This document shows positions 44,758 to 53,019 of a stretch of DNA of 64,000 nt, one piece after another. The notes beneath the pieces are model-generated. The model saw only the letters and a program-made list of their open reading frames with translations. It was not told where the DNA came from and searched no databases. The position numbers were made by a program, and so were the translations under genes. Each line of letters begins with the position of its first letter. The stretch's first letter is position 1. This stretch comes from JAHEZL01 sp964406465. Lineage in GTDB: Bacteria; Bacteroidota; Bacteroidia; Flavobacteriales_C; GCA-002722245. The DNA is taken from NCBI GenBank assembly GCA_964406465.1, contig CAYORT010000016.1, positions 7,178-71,177 of the forward strand, read 5' to 3'.

Positions 44758-47700
44758 ATGGAAACACAAAAATTACAAAGTTTAGCGCAAAATCTAGAGG
44801 GGGTTCTGCACTATGATCATACAATGAGAACGCTTTATGCTACAGATGCTTCAGCGTATAGAGAAATGCCTACAGCTGTAGCTTTTCCAAAAACTCAAAA
44901 AGATTTACATACCTTAATTGACTTTGCAGCAAAGGAAAAAACATCGTTGATTCCTAGAACGGCAGGTACTTCGTTGGCCGGACAAGTGGTTGGTAACGGT
45001 ATTGTTGTAGATGTGTCTTTGCACTTTACCAAGATACTTGAAGTGAACAAAGAGGAGCATTGGGTTCGTGTGCAGCCTTCTGTAATACGTGATGAGTTGA
45101 ACTTGCATTTGGCAAAATTCGGATTGTTTTTCGGTCCGGAGACCAGTACCAGCAACCGCTGCATGATTGGTGGAATGGTGGGGAATAACTCTTGCGGAGC
45201 CCGTTCGGTAATTTACGGAAGTACTCGTGAGCACTTGTTGGAAGTAAAAGTGATTTTAAGTGATGGTAAAGAAACTACCTTTAAAGAAATGACTTTGCAG
45301 GAGTTTGAAGACAAATGCGCAGGAAAAAATGTGGTGAGTGTGCTCGAACAAAAAATATATCAAAACATTAAAGATATTTTAAGCAATCCCGAGAATAGAG
45401 CAGAGATTGAGAGAGAATATCCAAAACCATCGGTAACTAGAAGAAATACTGGATATGCCATCGACTTATTAAAAGATGCCGAGCCATTTAAAGCGGGTGG
45501 TGAGAAATTCAATTTCTGTAAATTGATTGCTGGTTCTGAAGGAACTTTATGTTTTATAACAGAAATTAAATTGAACTGTTCTCCAACATTGTCTAAGCAT
45601 TCTGCTATGATGTGTGCGCATTTCGATTCTATTGATTCTTCATTGCGTGGAAACTTGGTGGCCTTAAAGTATAAGCCTTCTCAAGTAGAGCTTATCGACC
45701 ACTATGTGGTGGATTGTGTTCGTGAAAATATTGAACAAAGCAAAAATGGCGACTGGGTACAAGGAACTCCAAAAGCCATTATGATGATTGAGGTGCATCG
45801 TGATTCTATGGAAGAGGTGATGCAGGTGATGAAAGATATGGAGGCCGATTTACGCGCATCAGGGTATGGTTATTATTTCCCTGTGTTAGTGGGTGAAGAT
45901 ACTAAAAAGCCTTTAACCTTGAGAAAAGCTGGTTTAGGATTGCTGTCAAATATTCCAGGCGATGCAAAGGCTGTTCCTGTAATTGAAGATACTGCTGTTG
46001 ATGTAAATGATTTGCCTGAATATATTGCTGAGTTTAATAAAACTTTAGCTGAACGCGGATTGTACTGTGTGCACTATGCTCACGCTGCTACAGGTGAGTT
46101 GCACTTGCGTCCTATTTTGAACTTGAAAACCAAAGAAGGCAACGAAATGTTTAGAACGGTGGCACAAGACATTGCCACTTTGGTTAAGAAATACAAAGGC
46201 TCATTAAGTGGAGAGCATGGTGATGGAAGATTACGTGGTGAGTTTATACAGTTTATGATCGGACCGAAAAACTATGAGCTGGTGAAATCGGTGAAAAAAG
46301 CGTGGGATCCTCAAAATATTTTCAATCCAGGAAAAATTGTGGATACTCCTCCTATGAACACCTTCTTGCGATATACAGTTGGTCAGCAAGATCCTGAATT
46401 GAAAACCATTTTCAGATATTCAGAGGGCTTGTTGAAAGCTGCTGAGCAGTGCAATGGTTCTGCCGATTGTCGTAAAACCGAATTGTCGGGAGGTACAATG
46501 TGCCCAAGTTACATGGCCACTCGCAATGAAAAAGATACAACACGTGCTCGTGCAAATATTTTACGTGAGGCTATCACATACAGCGGTAGAGTAAATCAAT
46601 TCGATGCCCCAGAAGTTAAAGAGGTGATGGATTTATGCTTAAGCTGTAAGGGTTGTAAATCTGAATGTCCATCTAACGTAGATGTGGCAAAGATGAAAGC
46701 TGAATCTTCTTATCAATACTTTAAAGTGCATGGCGTCCCATTCCGTTCAAGAATGATTGGAGATGTAATGAAGACCAATGCGATTGGTTCTAAAGTGCCA
46801 GCTTTGTTTAACTTCTTCTTGAGTGCACCTGGTTTTTCAAACGCAATTAAAGGGGTGATGGGAATGGCGCAAGAGCGTCCGATGCCTAAGCTACATAAAC
46901 ACACAGTAGAAAAATGGTTCAACAAGAATAAGCCGAATAATTTCGGGGTAAAGAATAAGCCTTCAAAAGGAAAAGTATTGTTGTTTAATGATGAGTTCAC
47001 CAACTATTATGATGTAGTGCAAGCAGAAAAAGCTGTTTTGTTGCTTACTCATTTAGGATATGACGTTGAAATACCGAAGCACACCTACAGTGGTAGAACT
47101 TACTTGTCGAAAGGTATGGTTGATAAGGCTAAGGCTTTGGCCAACGAAAATGTTGCTATGTTACAAGGTAAGGTAAGCAAGAATGCGCCAATGGTTGGTT
47201 TAGAACCTTCAGCTATTTTAACTTTTAGAGATGAGTATTTAGATCTTGTAGAGGAAAAATTAATTCCTGCAGCGAAAGAGATTGCGAGCAATACTTTCTT
47301 CATTGATGAGTTTATATCAAATGAGGTTCAAAAAGGAAATATCACTTCTGATTCATTTACCAATGAAGAAAAAGTGTTGAAAGTACACGGCCACTGTCAT
47401 CAAAAAGCATTGTCATCTTTAACGCATACAAAACGAATGTTAACTCTTCCTAAGAATTATAAGGTTAATATGATTAATTCTGGATGCTGCGGAATGGCAG
47501 GTTCTTTTGGATATGAGAAAGAACATTACGATATTTCGATGAAGGTAGGTGAGTTGGTTTTATTCCCGGCGGTTAGAAAAGCCGAAAAGGGAACGATTAT
47601 TGTGGCTCCCGGACACTCATGTCGTCATCAAATTCACGATGGTACTGGTGTAGATGCCTTGCATACAGCGGAAGTGTTGTATGATGCATTAATTAAGTAG
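44758..47700 (+). CDS. Fused FAD-linked/Fe-S oxidoreductase (D-lactate dehydrogenase-like)
   Basis: From ATG 44758 (980 residues) this is a fusion of a GlcD/Dld-type FAD dehydrogenase and a GlpC-like iron-sulfur protein. FAD part: FAD-binding PCMH (about 30-265), with GTSLAGQVVGNGIVVD and FGPETSTSNRCMIGGMVGNNSCGARS, then a C-terminal oxidase domain with HYAHAATGELHLRP and GEHGDGRLRGEF. Fe-S part: cysteine cluster CLSCKGCKSECP (about 622-633), then two CCG-type regions (HGHCHQKAL, NSGCCGMAGSFGYE). It oxidises a 2-hydroxyacid such as D-lactate or glycolate and feeds the respiratory chain; the substrate is inferred. Confidence 0.9.
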   Translation: METQKLQSLAQNLEGVLHYDHTMRTLYATDASAYREMPTAVAFPKTQKDLHTLIDFAAKEKTSLIPRTAGTSLAGQVVGNGIVVDVSLHFTKILEVNKEEHWVRVQPSVIRDELNLHLAKFGLFFGPETSTSNRCMIGGMVGNNSCGARSVIYGSTREHLLEVKVILSDGKETTFKEMTLQEFEDKCAGKNVVSVLEQKIYQNIKDILSNPENRAEIEREYPKPSVTRRNTGYAIDLLKDAEPFKAGGEKFNFCKLIAGSEGTLCFITEIKLNCSPTLSKHSAMMCAHFDSIDSSLRGNLVALKYKPSQVELIDHYVVDCVRENIEQSKNGDWVQGTPKAIMMIEVHRDSMEEVMQVMKDMEADLRASGYGYYFPVLVGEDTKKPLTLRKAGLGLLSNIPGDAKAVPVIEDTAVDVNDLPEYIAEFNKTLAERGLYCVHYAHAATGELHLRPILNLKTKEGNEMFRTVAQDIATLVKKYKGSLSGEHGDGRLRGEFIQFMIGPKNYELVKSVKKAWDPQNIFNPGKIVDTPPMNTFLRYTVGQQDPELKTIFRYSEGLLKAAEQCNGSADCRKTELSGGTMCPSYMATRNEKDTTRARANILREAITYSGRVNQFDAPEVKEVMDLCLSCKGCKSECPSNVDVAKMKAESSYQYFKVHGVPFRSRMIGDVMKTNAIGSKVPALFNFFLSAPGFSNAIKGVMGMAQERPMPKLHKHTVEKWFNKNKPNNFGVKNKPSKGKVLLFNDEFTNYYDVVQAEKAVLLLTHLGYDVEIPKHTYSGRTYLSKGMVDKAKALANENVAMLQGKVSKNAPMVGLEPSAILTFRDEYLDLVEEKLIPAAKEIASNTFFIDEFISNEVQKGNITSDSFTNEEKVLKVHGHCHQKALSSLTHTKRMLTLPKNYKVNMINSGCCGMAGSFGYEKEHYDISMKVGELVLFPAVRKAEKGTIIVAPGHSCRHQIHDGTGVDALHTAEVLYDALIK

Positions 47701-47701
47701 A

Positions 47702-49111
47702 ATGAAATTAAAGCTTGTATTTGTTATTTGCTGCATTACTTTAACTCTGCGGTCGCAAGATCGTTTAGGGTTGGCAAATAGCAACTACATGCCAGTTGCT
47801 ACTAATGCTTTCAATCCTTCTTCTATCGTTGATGCTTACACATGGTTAGATATAAATTTGGTTGGAGCCTCGGTGTTTTTGCACAATAACTTTTTGTATA
47901 TCCCCGGCTCTAATTTAGCGCCTTCAGATCGCTTTACTTTTAACTTCAAATTCGATAATAATTTAGGTCAGTTCGACAATCACTTCGATAAAAATCTTTA
48001 TGCAGATATTTCGGTGATGTTGCCCTCAGCTTCATTGGTTTTAGGTAGAAGCAGCGTTGCCATTAATGCCAACAGTAGAAATGTTATCGATATTAGAAAT
48101 TTCCCATGGCAAGTAGCTAAAGGCATGTACAACGGATTTCAAAATATTACCGATTTGTGGAATCAAAAAATTGAAGCGAAAAATTTAAAAGTAAATCAGT
48201 TGTCATGGTTGGAAGCGGGAGCGTCTTTTGGAACTTTTGTTTACTCTTTTGATGAGCATGTTTTTACGGCTGGTATTAGCGTTAAAAAATTATGGGGTAT
48301 CAATGGTTTTGCTGCAAAGGTTGATGAGTGGGAATACACTACACAAAACCAAACCACAATGCACATCGATAAATTTAAAGCTGTGGTAGCGCAGGCCAGT
48401 GGTTTTGGAAGTGGATCGGGCTACAGTGGAGATATAGGTGTTACCTACAAAAGATTTTTTAAATGGTCGAATCATTACCGTCCGAACGACAAAAGAACTT
48501 CATGCAACAGAATGCCTTATCGTTACAAGTTAATGGCAGCAATCACCGACTTAGGTAGTATTAAATTTAACAAGGGCGCTACTTTAACAACTTATACCAA
48601 CACTAATAACGATTGGAATAATTACACGCACAATGACGTAAGCTCGGTAAGTGATGTAACCAATTTCTTTTCTACCATGGGTAACGGGGTGCAATCTACA
48701 GTGGAAAATTCATTCACTATTGGCTTACCTACAGCAATTACAGCGGCAGTTGACTACAATTTAGGATATGGCTTTTATCTTGGTGCTAATACCTTATACG
48801 GATTACCAAGTTTCTTTTTGTTAGGGCCACAGAGACCATTTCAATTAACTGCAATGCCACGATTTGAAAGCAAATATTTTGAAATGAGTATTCCTGTTTC
48901 TACCATCAATTTTCAAGATTTGAGATTGGGATTGATGATGCGATTGGGATTCTTAACCATTGGTACCGATAGATTGAATACTTTCCTTTTTGGAGATGTT
49001 TATGCTGCCGATTTTTATTTGATGCTAAAGTTGCCTTTCTTCACCGCACCTCAATGTAAGGAAAGAAAGCCAACATCTAAGAAAGCTCCGTTTTGTCCTA
49101 AATTTAGATAG
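47702..49111 (+). CDS. DUF5723 outer-membrane protein
   Basis: The 469-residue protein has a signal peptide (about 1-18, ending LRSQD) and matches the Bacteroidetes family DUF5723 (NSNYMPVATNAFNPSSIVDAYTWLDINLVG). Repeated aromatic strands of barrel type make up the mature part, so an outer-membrane barrel is likely. The start is one base after the stop of the dehydrogenase, yet the jobs look unrelated. Function unknown. Confidence 0.85.
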   Translation: MKLKLVFVICCITLTLRSQDRLGLANSNYMPVATNAFNPSSIVDAYTWLDINLVGASVFLHNNFLYIPGSNLAPSDRFTFNFKFDNNLGQFDNHFDKNLYADISVMLPSASLVLGRSSVAINANSRNVIDIRNFPWQVAKGMYNGFQNITDLWNQKIEAKNLKVNQLSWLEAGASFGTFVYSFDEHVFTAGISVKKLWGINGFAAKVDEWEYTTQNQTTMHIDKFKAVVAQASGFGSGSGYSGDIGVTYKRFFKWSNHYRPNDKRTSCNRMPYRYKLMAAITDLGSIKFNKGATLTTYTNTNNDWNNYTHNDVSSVSDVTNFFSTMGNGVQSTVENSFTIGLPTAITAAVDYNLGYGFYLGANTLYGLPSFFLLGPQRPFQLTAMPRFESKYFEMSIPVSTINFQDLRLGLMMRLGFLTIGTDRLNTFLFGDVYAADFYLMLKLPFFTAPQCKERKPTSKKAPFCPKFR

Positions 49112-49117
49112 TACGCT

Positions 49118-49552
49118 TTGAAAGGATTTATAGAAATTATCGACAAAGCATTCGGTGAGAATTACTCCTCAACTTATTTCGATGGTGAAGTTTTAAAAGC
49201 AAACTTCAAAATGATTCAAAATGAAAACGCTTTACTTATATACTCCCTAGTAGGCGACAAGTACTATTTAAATTTAATAGTAGCTAATGAGAAGGGAAAG
49301 GGGCACGGAACTAAATTATTAAACGTTTTTCGAGATGTGATTGCCAGCGATTTTTACTTGGAAACGTGGCAGTATGAAGGCAATAAAGCCCTAATTTCTT
49401 GGATAGAGAAAAATGGTGGGGAAATAGTGAAAGTGGTGGAGAATTTTTGGTTGGCAGATAGTATAGCCGAGAATTACTCATGCTCTATTTGTGGTCACCC
49501 TTGCAGATGCACAATGATTCTGTATCACGTTAAAAACAATCGGAAAAAATAA
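49118..49552 (+). CDS. GNAT-like acetyltransferase with C-terminal Cys cluster
   Basis: The 144-residue protein follows the GNAT fold: the acetyl-CoA loop is EKGKGHGTKLL (58-68), with YLNLIVANE before it. After residue 120 there is a cysteine set CSICGHPCRC (C122, C125, C129, C131) that GNAT proteins usually lack, suggesting a small zinc site. The start is TTG at 49118; a later in-frame ATG (32 codons in) would lose the first strand. Substrate unknown. It is seven bases after DUF5723. Confidence 0.65.
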   Translation: MKGFIEIIDKAFGENYSSTYFDGEVLKANFKMIQNENALLIYSLVGDKYYLNLIVANEKGKGHGTKLLNVFRDVIASDFYLETWQYEGNKALISWIEKNGGEIVKVVENFWLADSIAENYSCSICGHPCRCTMILYHVKNNRKK

Positions 49553-50114
49553 CTATTCCTATTAAGAGCAAGGAAGTGAAACTTGCTTTCAGATGAATGC
49601 CAGTAATGCTTTCAATTTTTGAATGACGTATTATTTTGGTTTTATGAATGACAAGAAATAATACTTTTGCAATTGAGTAGAAAAGCAAATCCATGGGGTC
49701 GAAGGTACCATCGGTAATATGATTCATTTGAATTATTTCAAGCAACAAACAGTATAATATAGGTATAGCATACCAAATAATATTGTATCTGTTAATCTCA
49801 AATTTCCATAGCAAAAACATTAGGTTTAATGAGCTGAATAGCCAAAGAGCTGCCGGAAGTGAATAACAAATATATTGTGGTAAGGAAGAGTGAAGTGGAA
49901 AAATAGAGTTTCGATAGTCTAGGAACAGTTCTTTTAAAAAAGTTTTTCGAATTAAAATATTGATGAGAATACTTTCATTTCGAAAGGAGATATAAATGAA
50001 AAAAGCCAGAAGCAGGGGAGCTACGACCAAAAATATCAAGTGTTTTTTAGATTCGTTTTTCAAAATAATGCGATGAAAAAGTAAAAGTAATAATCGCTGT
50101 CTAAAAAAAATCAA
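49530..50114 (-). CDS. VanZ-like membrane protein
   Basis: The 194-residue protein has about five membrane helices (about 22-40, 80-98, 100-118, 120-138, 145-160 and 175-192). The LEIIQMNHITDGTFDPMDLLFYSIA stretch resembles the E-x-x-Q and D-x-x-D pattern of VanZ family membrane proteins. The first 20 residues are unusually basic. Its 3' end overlaps the GNAT gene by 23 bases on the other strand, so one of the stops may not be the true end. Function unknown. Confidence 0.55.
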   Translation of the reverse strand: MIFFRQRLLLLLFHRIILKNESKKHLIFLVVAPLLLAFFIYISFRNESILINILIRKTFLKELFLDYRNSIFPLHSSLPQYICYSLPAALWLFSSLNLMFLLWKFEINRYNIIWYAIPILYCLLLEIIQMNHITDGTFDPMDLLFYSIAKVLFLVIHKTKIIRHSKIESITGIHLKASFTSLLLIGIVIFSDCF

Positions 50115-50145
50115 AAAAATACTTCATAAGTTTTCATTAAGGTTG

Positions 50146-50153
50146 TACATTTG
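50146..50153 (+). promoter_or_regulatory. -7 box upstream of ammonium transporter
   Basis: TACATTTG at 50146-50153 is a perfect Bacteroidetes -7 box about 36 bases before the amt ATG. No clear -33 TTTG is seen at 19-21 bases. Confidence 0.45.
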
Positions 50154-50188
50154 CAACTTCGTTTTGAAAAATCTTTAAAACCCTTGGT

Positions 50189-51550
50189 ATGATTGAGAAA
50201 AGATGGATTATCTCGTTTTCGTTAATTTGTTTAATTGCACTTCTTGCAGTTTTTTGGGAGTTTATGGGAGGCGGAGTGAACACTGCGGTAATTCCTATGA
50301 CCGATGAGAAAATTGTTGGTGCCGATGTAGCCTGGATTCTAACATCATCTTGCTTAGTACTTTTAATGACTCCTGGTTTATCGTTTTTCTACGGTGGAAT
50401 GGTGGGCGCAAAAAATACTATTTCAACCATGTTGCAAAGTGTAATTTGCTTGGGCGTTATTAGTGTTTTATGGGTAACCGTTGGATTTTCATTGGCCTTT
50501 GGCGACGATGTGAACGGTTGGGGATTCATTGGTAGTCCGAAAACTTATTTCATGTTCGACAACGTAAATCAAGCAGTGAACAGCTCTTTAGCCCCTACTA
50601 TCCCTTTAATATTATTTGCCGTTTTTCAATTGAAATTTGCCATTATCACTCCGGCTCTTATCACCGGTTCTTTTGCCGAGAGAGTGCGTTTCATTTCTTA
50701 CTTGTTGTTCGTTTGCCTTTTCAGTTTATTAATTTATACTCCGCTTTGTCATATGATTTGGCATCCAGAAGGATTGCTTAAAACTCATTTCAAAGTTCTC
50801 GACTTTGCTGGTGGAACAGTAGTTCATATGTCGGCAGGTTTCGCTGCATTGGCTGGTGCCTTAGTGTTAGGAAAAAGAACTAAATCTAATCATGCTCCCA
50901 CCAACATCCCTTTCGTTTTATTAGGAACAGGTATGTTATGGTTTGGGTGGTTTGGTTTCAATGCTGGATCGGCATTAGCTGCAAACGGAACAGCTGCTTT
51001 AGCTTTCGCAACAACCAATGCTGCTTCTGCGATGGCAATGTTAACTTGGATTTTCTTCGATAGAATTAATGGCAGAAAAGTGTCGGCAATGGGTGCTTGT
51101 ATTGGCGCTGTGGTTGGATTGGTAGCTATTACTCCGGCTGCCGGATTTGTAACTATCCCTCAAGCAGTTTTCATTGGGTTCATTTCTAGTATCGTTTCAA
51201 ACGTCTTGGTAAACTGGAAAAAGATGAAAAGAATGGATGATACTTTAGATGTATTTGCTTGTCACGGTGTGGGTGGTATCATGGGGATGATTTTAACGGC
51301 GGTTTTTGCTAATTATGTTGACCCTGCAACCGGACAAAAAGTTGGTTTGATTTACGGAGGATACCACGATTTCTTATTGTCGATGGAAGCTTTATTAATC
51401 GTATCTGCATTTAACTTCGGCGGAGCGTTTGTACTTTATAAATTTACCAATATGATCATTCCGTTGCGCGTAACTGAAGAATCAGAAAAAATTGGTTTGG
51501 ATATTTCACAGCACGATGAATCATTAGATATGTCGCAAATTCATCATTAG
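50189..51550 (+). CDS. amt: Ammonium transporter Amt
   Basis: The 453-residue protein is an ammonium channel with about eleven membrane helices. Typical stretches are GLSFFYGGMVGAKNTISTMLQS near 65-86, TGSFAERVRF, the paired pore histidines in CHMIWHPEG and ACHGVGGIMG, and GMLWFGWFGFNAGSALAANG. No glnK gene lies beside it in this window. It has its own -7 box and ends at a strong terminator. Confidence 0.95.
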   Translation: MIEKRWIISFSLICLIALLAVFWEFMGGGVNTAVIPMTDEKIVGADVAWILTSSCLVLLMTPGLSFFYGGMVGAKNTISTMLQSVICLGVISVLWVTVGFSLAFGDDVNGWGFIGSPKTYFMFDNVNQAVNSSLAPTIPLILFAVFQLKFAIITPALITGSFAERVRFISYLLFVCLFSLLIYTPLCHMIWHPEGLLKTHFKVLDFAGGTVVHMSAGFAALAGALVLGKRTKSNHAPTNIPFVLLGTGMLWFGWFGFNAGSALAANGTAALAFATTNAASAMAMLTWIFFDRINGRKVSAMGACIGAVVGLVAITPAAGFVTIPQAVFIGFISSIVSNVLVNWKKMKRMDDTLDVFACHGVGGIMGMILTAVFANYVDPATGQKVGLIYGGYHDFLLSMEALLIVSAFNFGGAFVLYKFTNMIIPLRVTEESEKIGLDISQHDESLDMSQIHH

Positions 51551-51567
51551 AAGTTCAAAAAATAATT

Positions 51568-51597
51568 AAAGCCCGAATCAATCGATTCGGGCTTTTT
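51568..51597 (+). terminator. Terminator after amt
   Basis: AAAGCCCGAATC / GATTCGGGCTTT with an AATC loop, followed by TTTATTT: 12-pair stem ending the amt transcript. Confidence 0.85.
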
Positions 51598-51638
51598 ATT
51601 TTATCTTGCTCGCCTTAATTAAATGAAATTCTGAAAAA

Positions 51639-52598
51639 ATGAAAAAAATTAAAGTTTTACTATTTCTATTCTTTACATCCATTTCGTTGCTGGCAGTTAC
51701 GGCAGAAATCGAATCAGATAGCGTTGTAATCGATAGTTTAATGGAGGAAATTGATTCTGTTGCTTTATGGCAAGCAGCACTCAAGTACGAAACAAATACC
51801 ATTCAATTGGCTAATGGAGTAGCAGAACTCAAAGTTCCTAAAGGATATAAATATTTGAACGCTGCCGACAGCAGAAAACTGATGATGTTGTGGGGAAATC
51901 CAGATGACCCAAGCAGTCTAGGTTTGTTGCTTAAGGAAGATGAATCTCCTTTAACTGGTACATCCTATATCATTGAAATTTCTTATCAAGAAGAAGGATA
52001 TGTTGAAGATGACGATGCTGAAGATATCGATTACGAAGAAATGTTGGTGCAACTTAAGGAAGAAGCTACCGCTAGCAATGTAGAAAGAAAAGCCCAAGGT
52101 TTTCCAACAGTTTCATTAGTGGGGTGGGCGGCAGTACCTTTTTACGACGCAGAAAACAAGAAACTGCATTGGGCAAAAGAGCTTAAGTTCGAAGGCGAGG
52201 AAGCCAATACCCTTAATTACAATATTAGAATATTGGGTAGAAAAGGTTATTTGATGTTGAACGCGATTGGTGATATTAAAATTCTACCCGATGTTAACAA
52301 AGACTTAAAAGGAATCTTGAATGGTGTTAATTTTACGCCTGGAAACAAATATGAGGATTTCGATTCGAGCATCGATGAAGTAGCTGTTATTGGTATTGGA
52401 GGGTTGATAGCAGGTAAAGCTTTAGCGAAAGTTGGCTTTTGGGCTGTGTTCGCAAAGTTTTTCAAATTCATCATCTTTGGAATAATAGCGCTTTTTGCAG
52501 CCTTTAAAAACAAGATATTTGGACTATTCAAAAAGAAAGAGAAAGTAGAGGAGACGCAAGTAGTGAATACTCGATCTACACCTGAACAATTGCCTTAG
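51639..52598 (+). CDS. DUF2167 membrane protein
   Basis: The 319-residue protein has a signal peptide (about 1-22), the DUF2167 region (about 40-240, with IQLANGVAELKVPKGYKYLNAADSRKLM and WAAVPFYDAENKKLHWAKEL), and a C-terminal membrane segment (about 250-290) with basic KKKEKVEE after it. DUF2167 proteins are unassigned membrane proteins, in some bacteria expressed with envelope stress genes. It starts just after the amt terminator. Confidence 0.85.
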   Translation: MKKIKVLLFLFFTSISLLAVTAEIESDSVVIDSLMEEIDSVALWQAALKYETNTIQLANGVAELKVPKGYKYLNAADSRKLMMLWGNPDDPSSLGLLLKEDESPLTGTSYIIEISYQEEGYVEDDDAEDIDYEEMLVQLKEEATASNVERKAQGFPTVSLVGWAAVPFYDAENKKLHWAKELKFEGEEANTLNYNIRILGRKGYLMLNAIGDIKILPDVNKDLKGILNGVNFTPGNKYEDFDSSIDEVAVIGIGGLIAGKALAKVGFWAVFAKFFKFIIFGIIALFAAFKNKIFGLFKKKEKVEETQVVNTRSTPEQLP

Positions 52599-52615
52599 TA
52601 AAATCTGTTCAAGAA

Positions 52616-52648
52616 TAAAAAAGCCCCAGTCGATTGACTGGGGCTTTT
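52616..52648. terminator. Bidirectional terminator, DUF2167 and rnpB
   Basis: AAAAAGCCCCAGTC / GACTGGGGCTTTTT with a GATT loop, A runs on one side and T runs on the other. It can end both the plus-strand DUF2167 gene and the minus-strand RNase P RNA. Confidence 0.85.
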
Positions 52649-52823
52649 TAATTACAAACCTATAAGCCGGGTTCTGTCTAGCCTTATCATTTATCTAAAC
52701 GTTCTACCCGCCAGGTTAGAGCGAGCAGCTCCCTGGCCTATTTGAACTTTCATCCCAAGTGGTTTTTACAAAGCATGAATTACTTCATGCAGTCGTGAGC
52801 TCTTACCTCGCGTTTTCACCCTT

Positions 52824-52842
52824 ATCCGTCAGCTGACGGACG
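52824..52842. repeat. Palindromic repeat copy 1 in rnpB
   Basis: TCCGTCAGCTGACGGA (52825-52840) is a perfect 16-base palindrome. It falls in the variable region before the GGGTGAAA core, about where P12 lies. Confidence 0.6.
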
Positions 52843-52938
52843 GTTATTTTCTGTTACACTTTCCGTCAAAGAACTTTTACAAGTACTCTGCCCTTATTTT
52901 CATAAGGCATGGTGCTCTGTGATGCCCGGACTTTCCTC

Positions 52939-52957
52939 ATCCGTCGGCTGACGGACG
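52939..52957. repeat. Palindromic repeat copy 2 in rnpB
   Basis: TCCGTCGGCTGACGGA (52940-52955) differs from copy 1 by one base at the centre. It lies just before the GAGGAAAGTCC core, about where P3 lies, and 115 bases from copy 1. Confidence 0.6.
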
Positions 52958-53019
52958 CGATAAAGCAGTTTGTAATGAAGCAAAGGTAAGGGTAATTTTG
53001 ATAGGAGGGGTAATGAACA

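Larger units (their letters stand above)
52652..52975 (-). ncRNA. rnpB: RNase P RNA
   Basis: The catalytic RNA of RNase P, which trims the 5' ends of tRNA. On the minus strand the 5' conserved core GAGGAAAGTCCGGGC and the 3' core ACAGAACCCGGCTTAT are both present, plus AAGGGTGAAA and GGTAAGAGC of the specificity domain. The ends pair: TTACAAAC near 52975 with GTTTGTAA near 52652, making helix P1 and setting the 324-base length. Two 19-base copies of ATCCGTC(A/G)GCTGACGGACG (plus-strand reading) lie at about the positions of P12 (52824-52842) and P3 (52939-52957). Confidence 0.93.
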
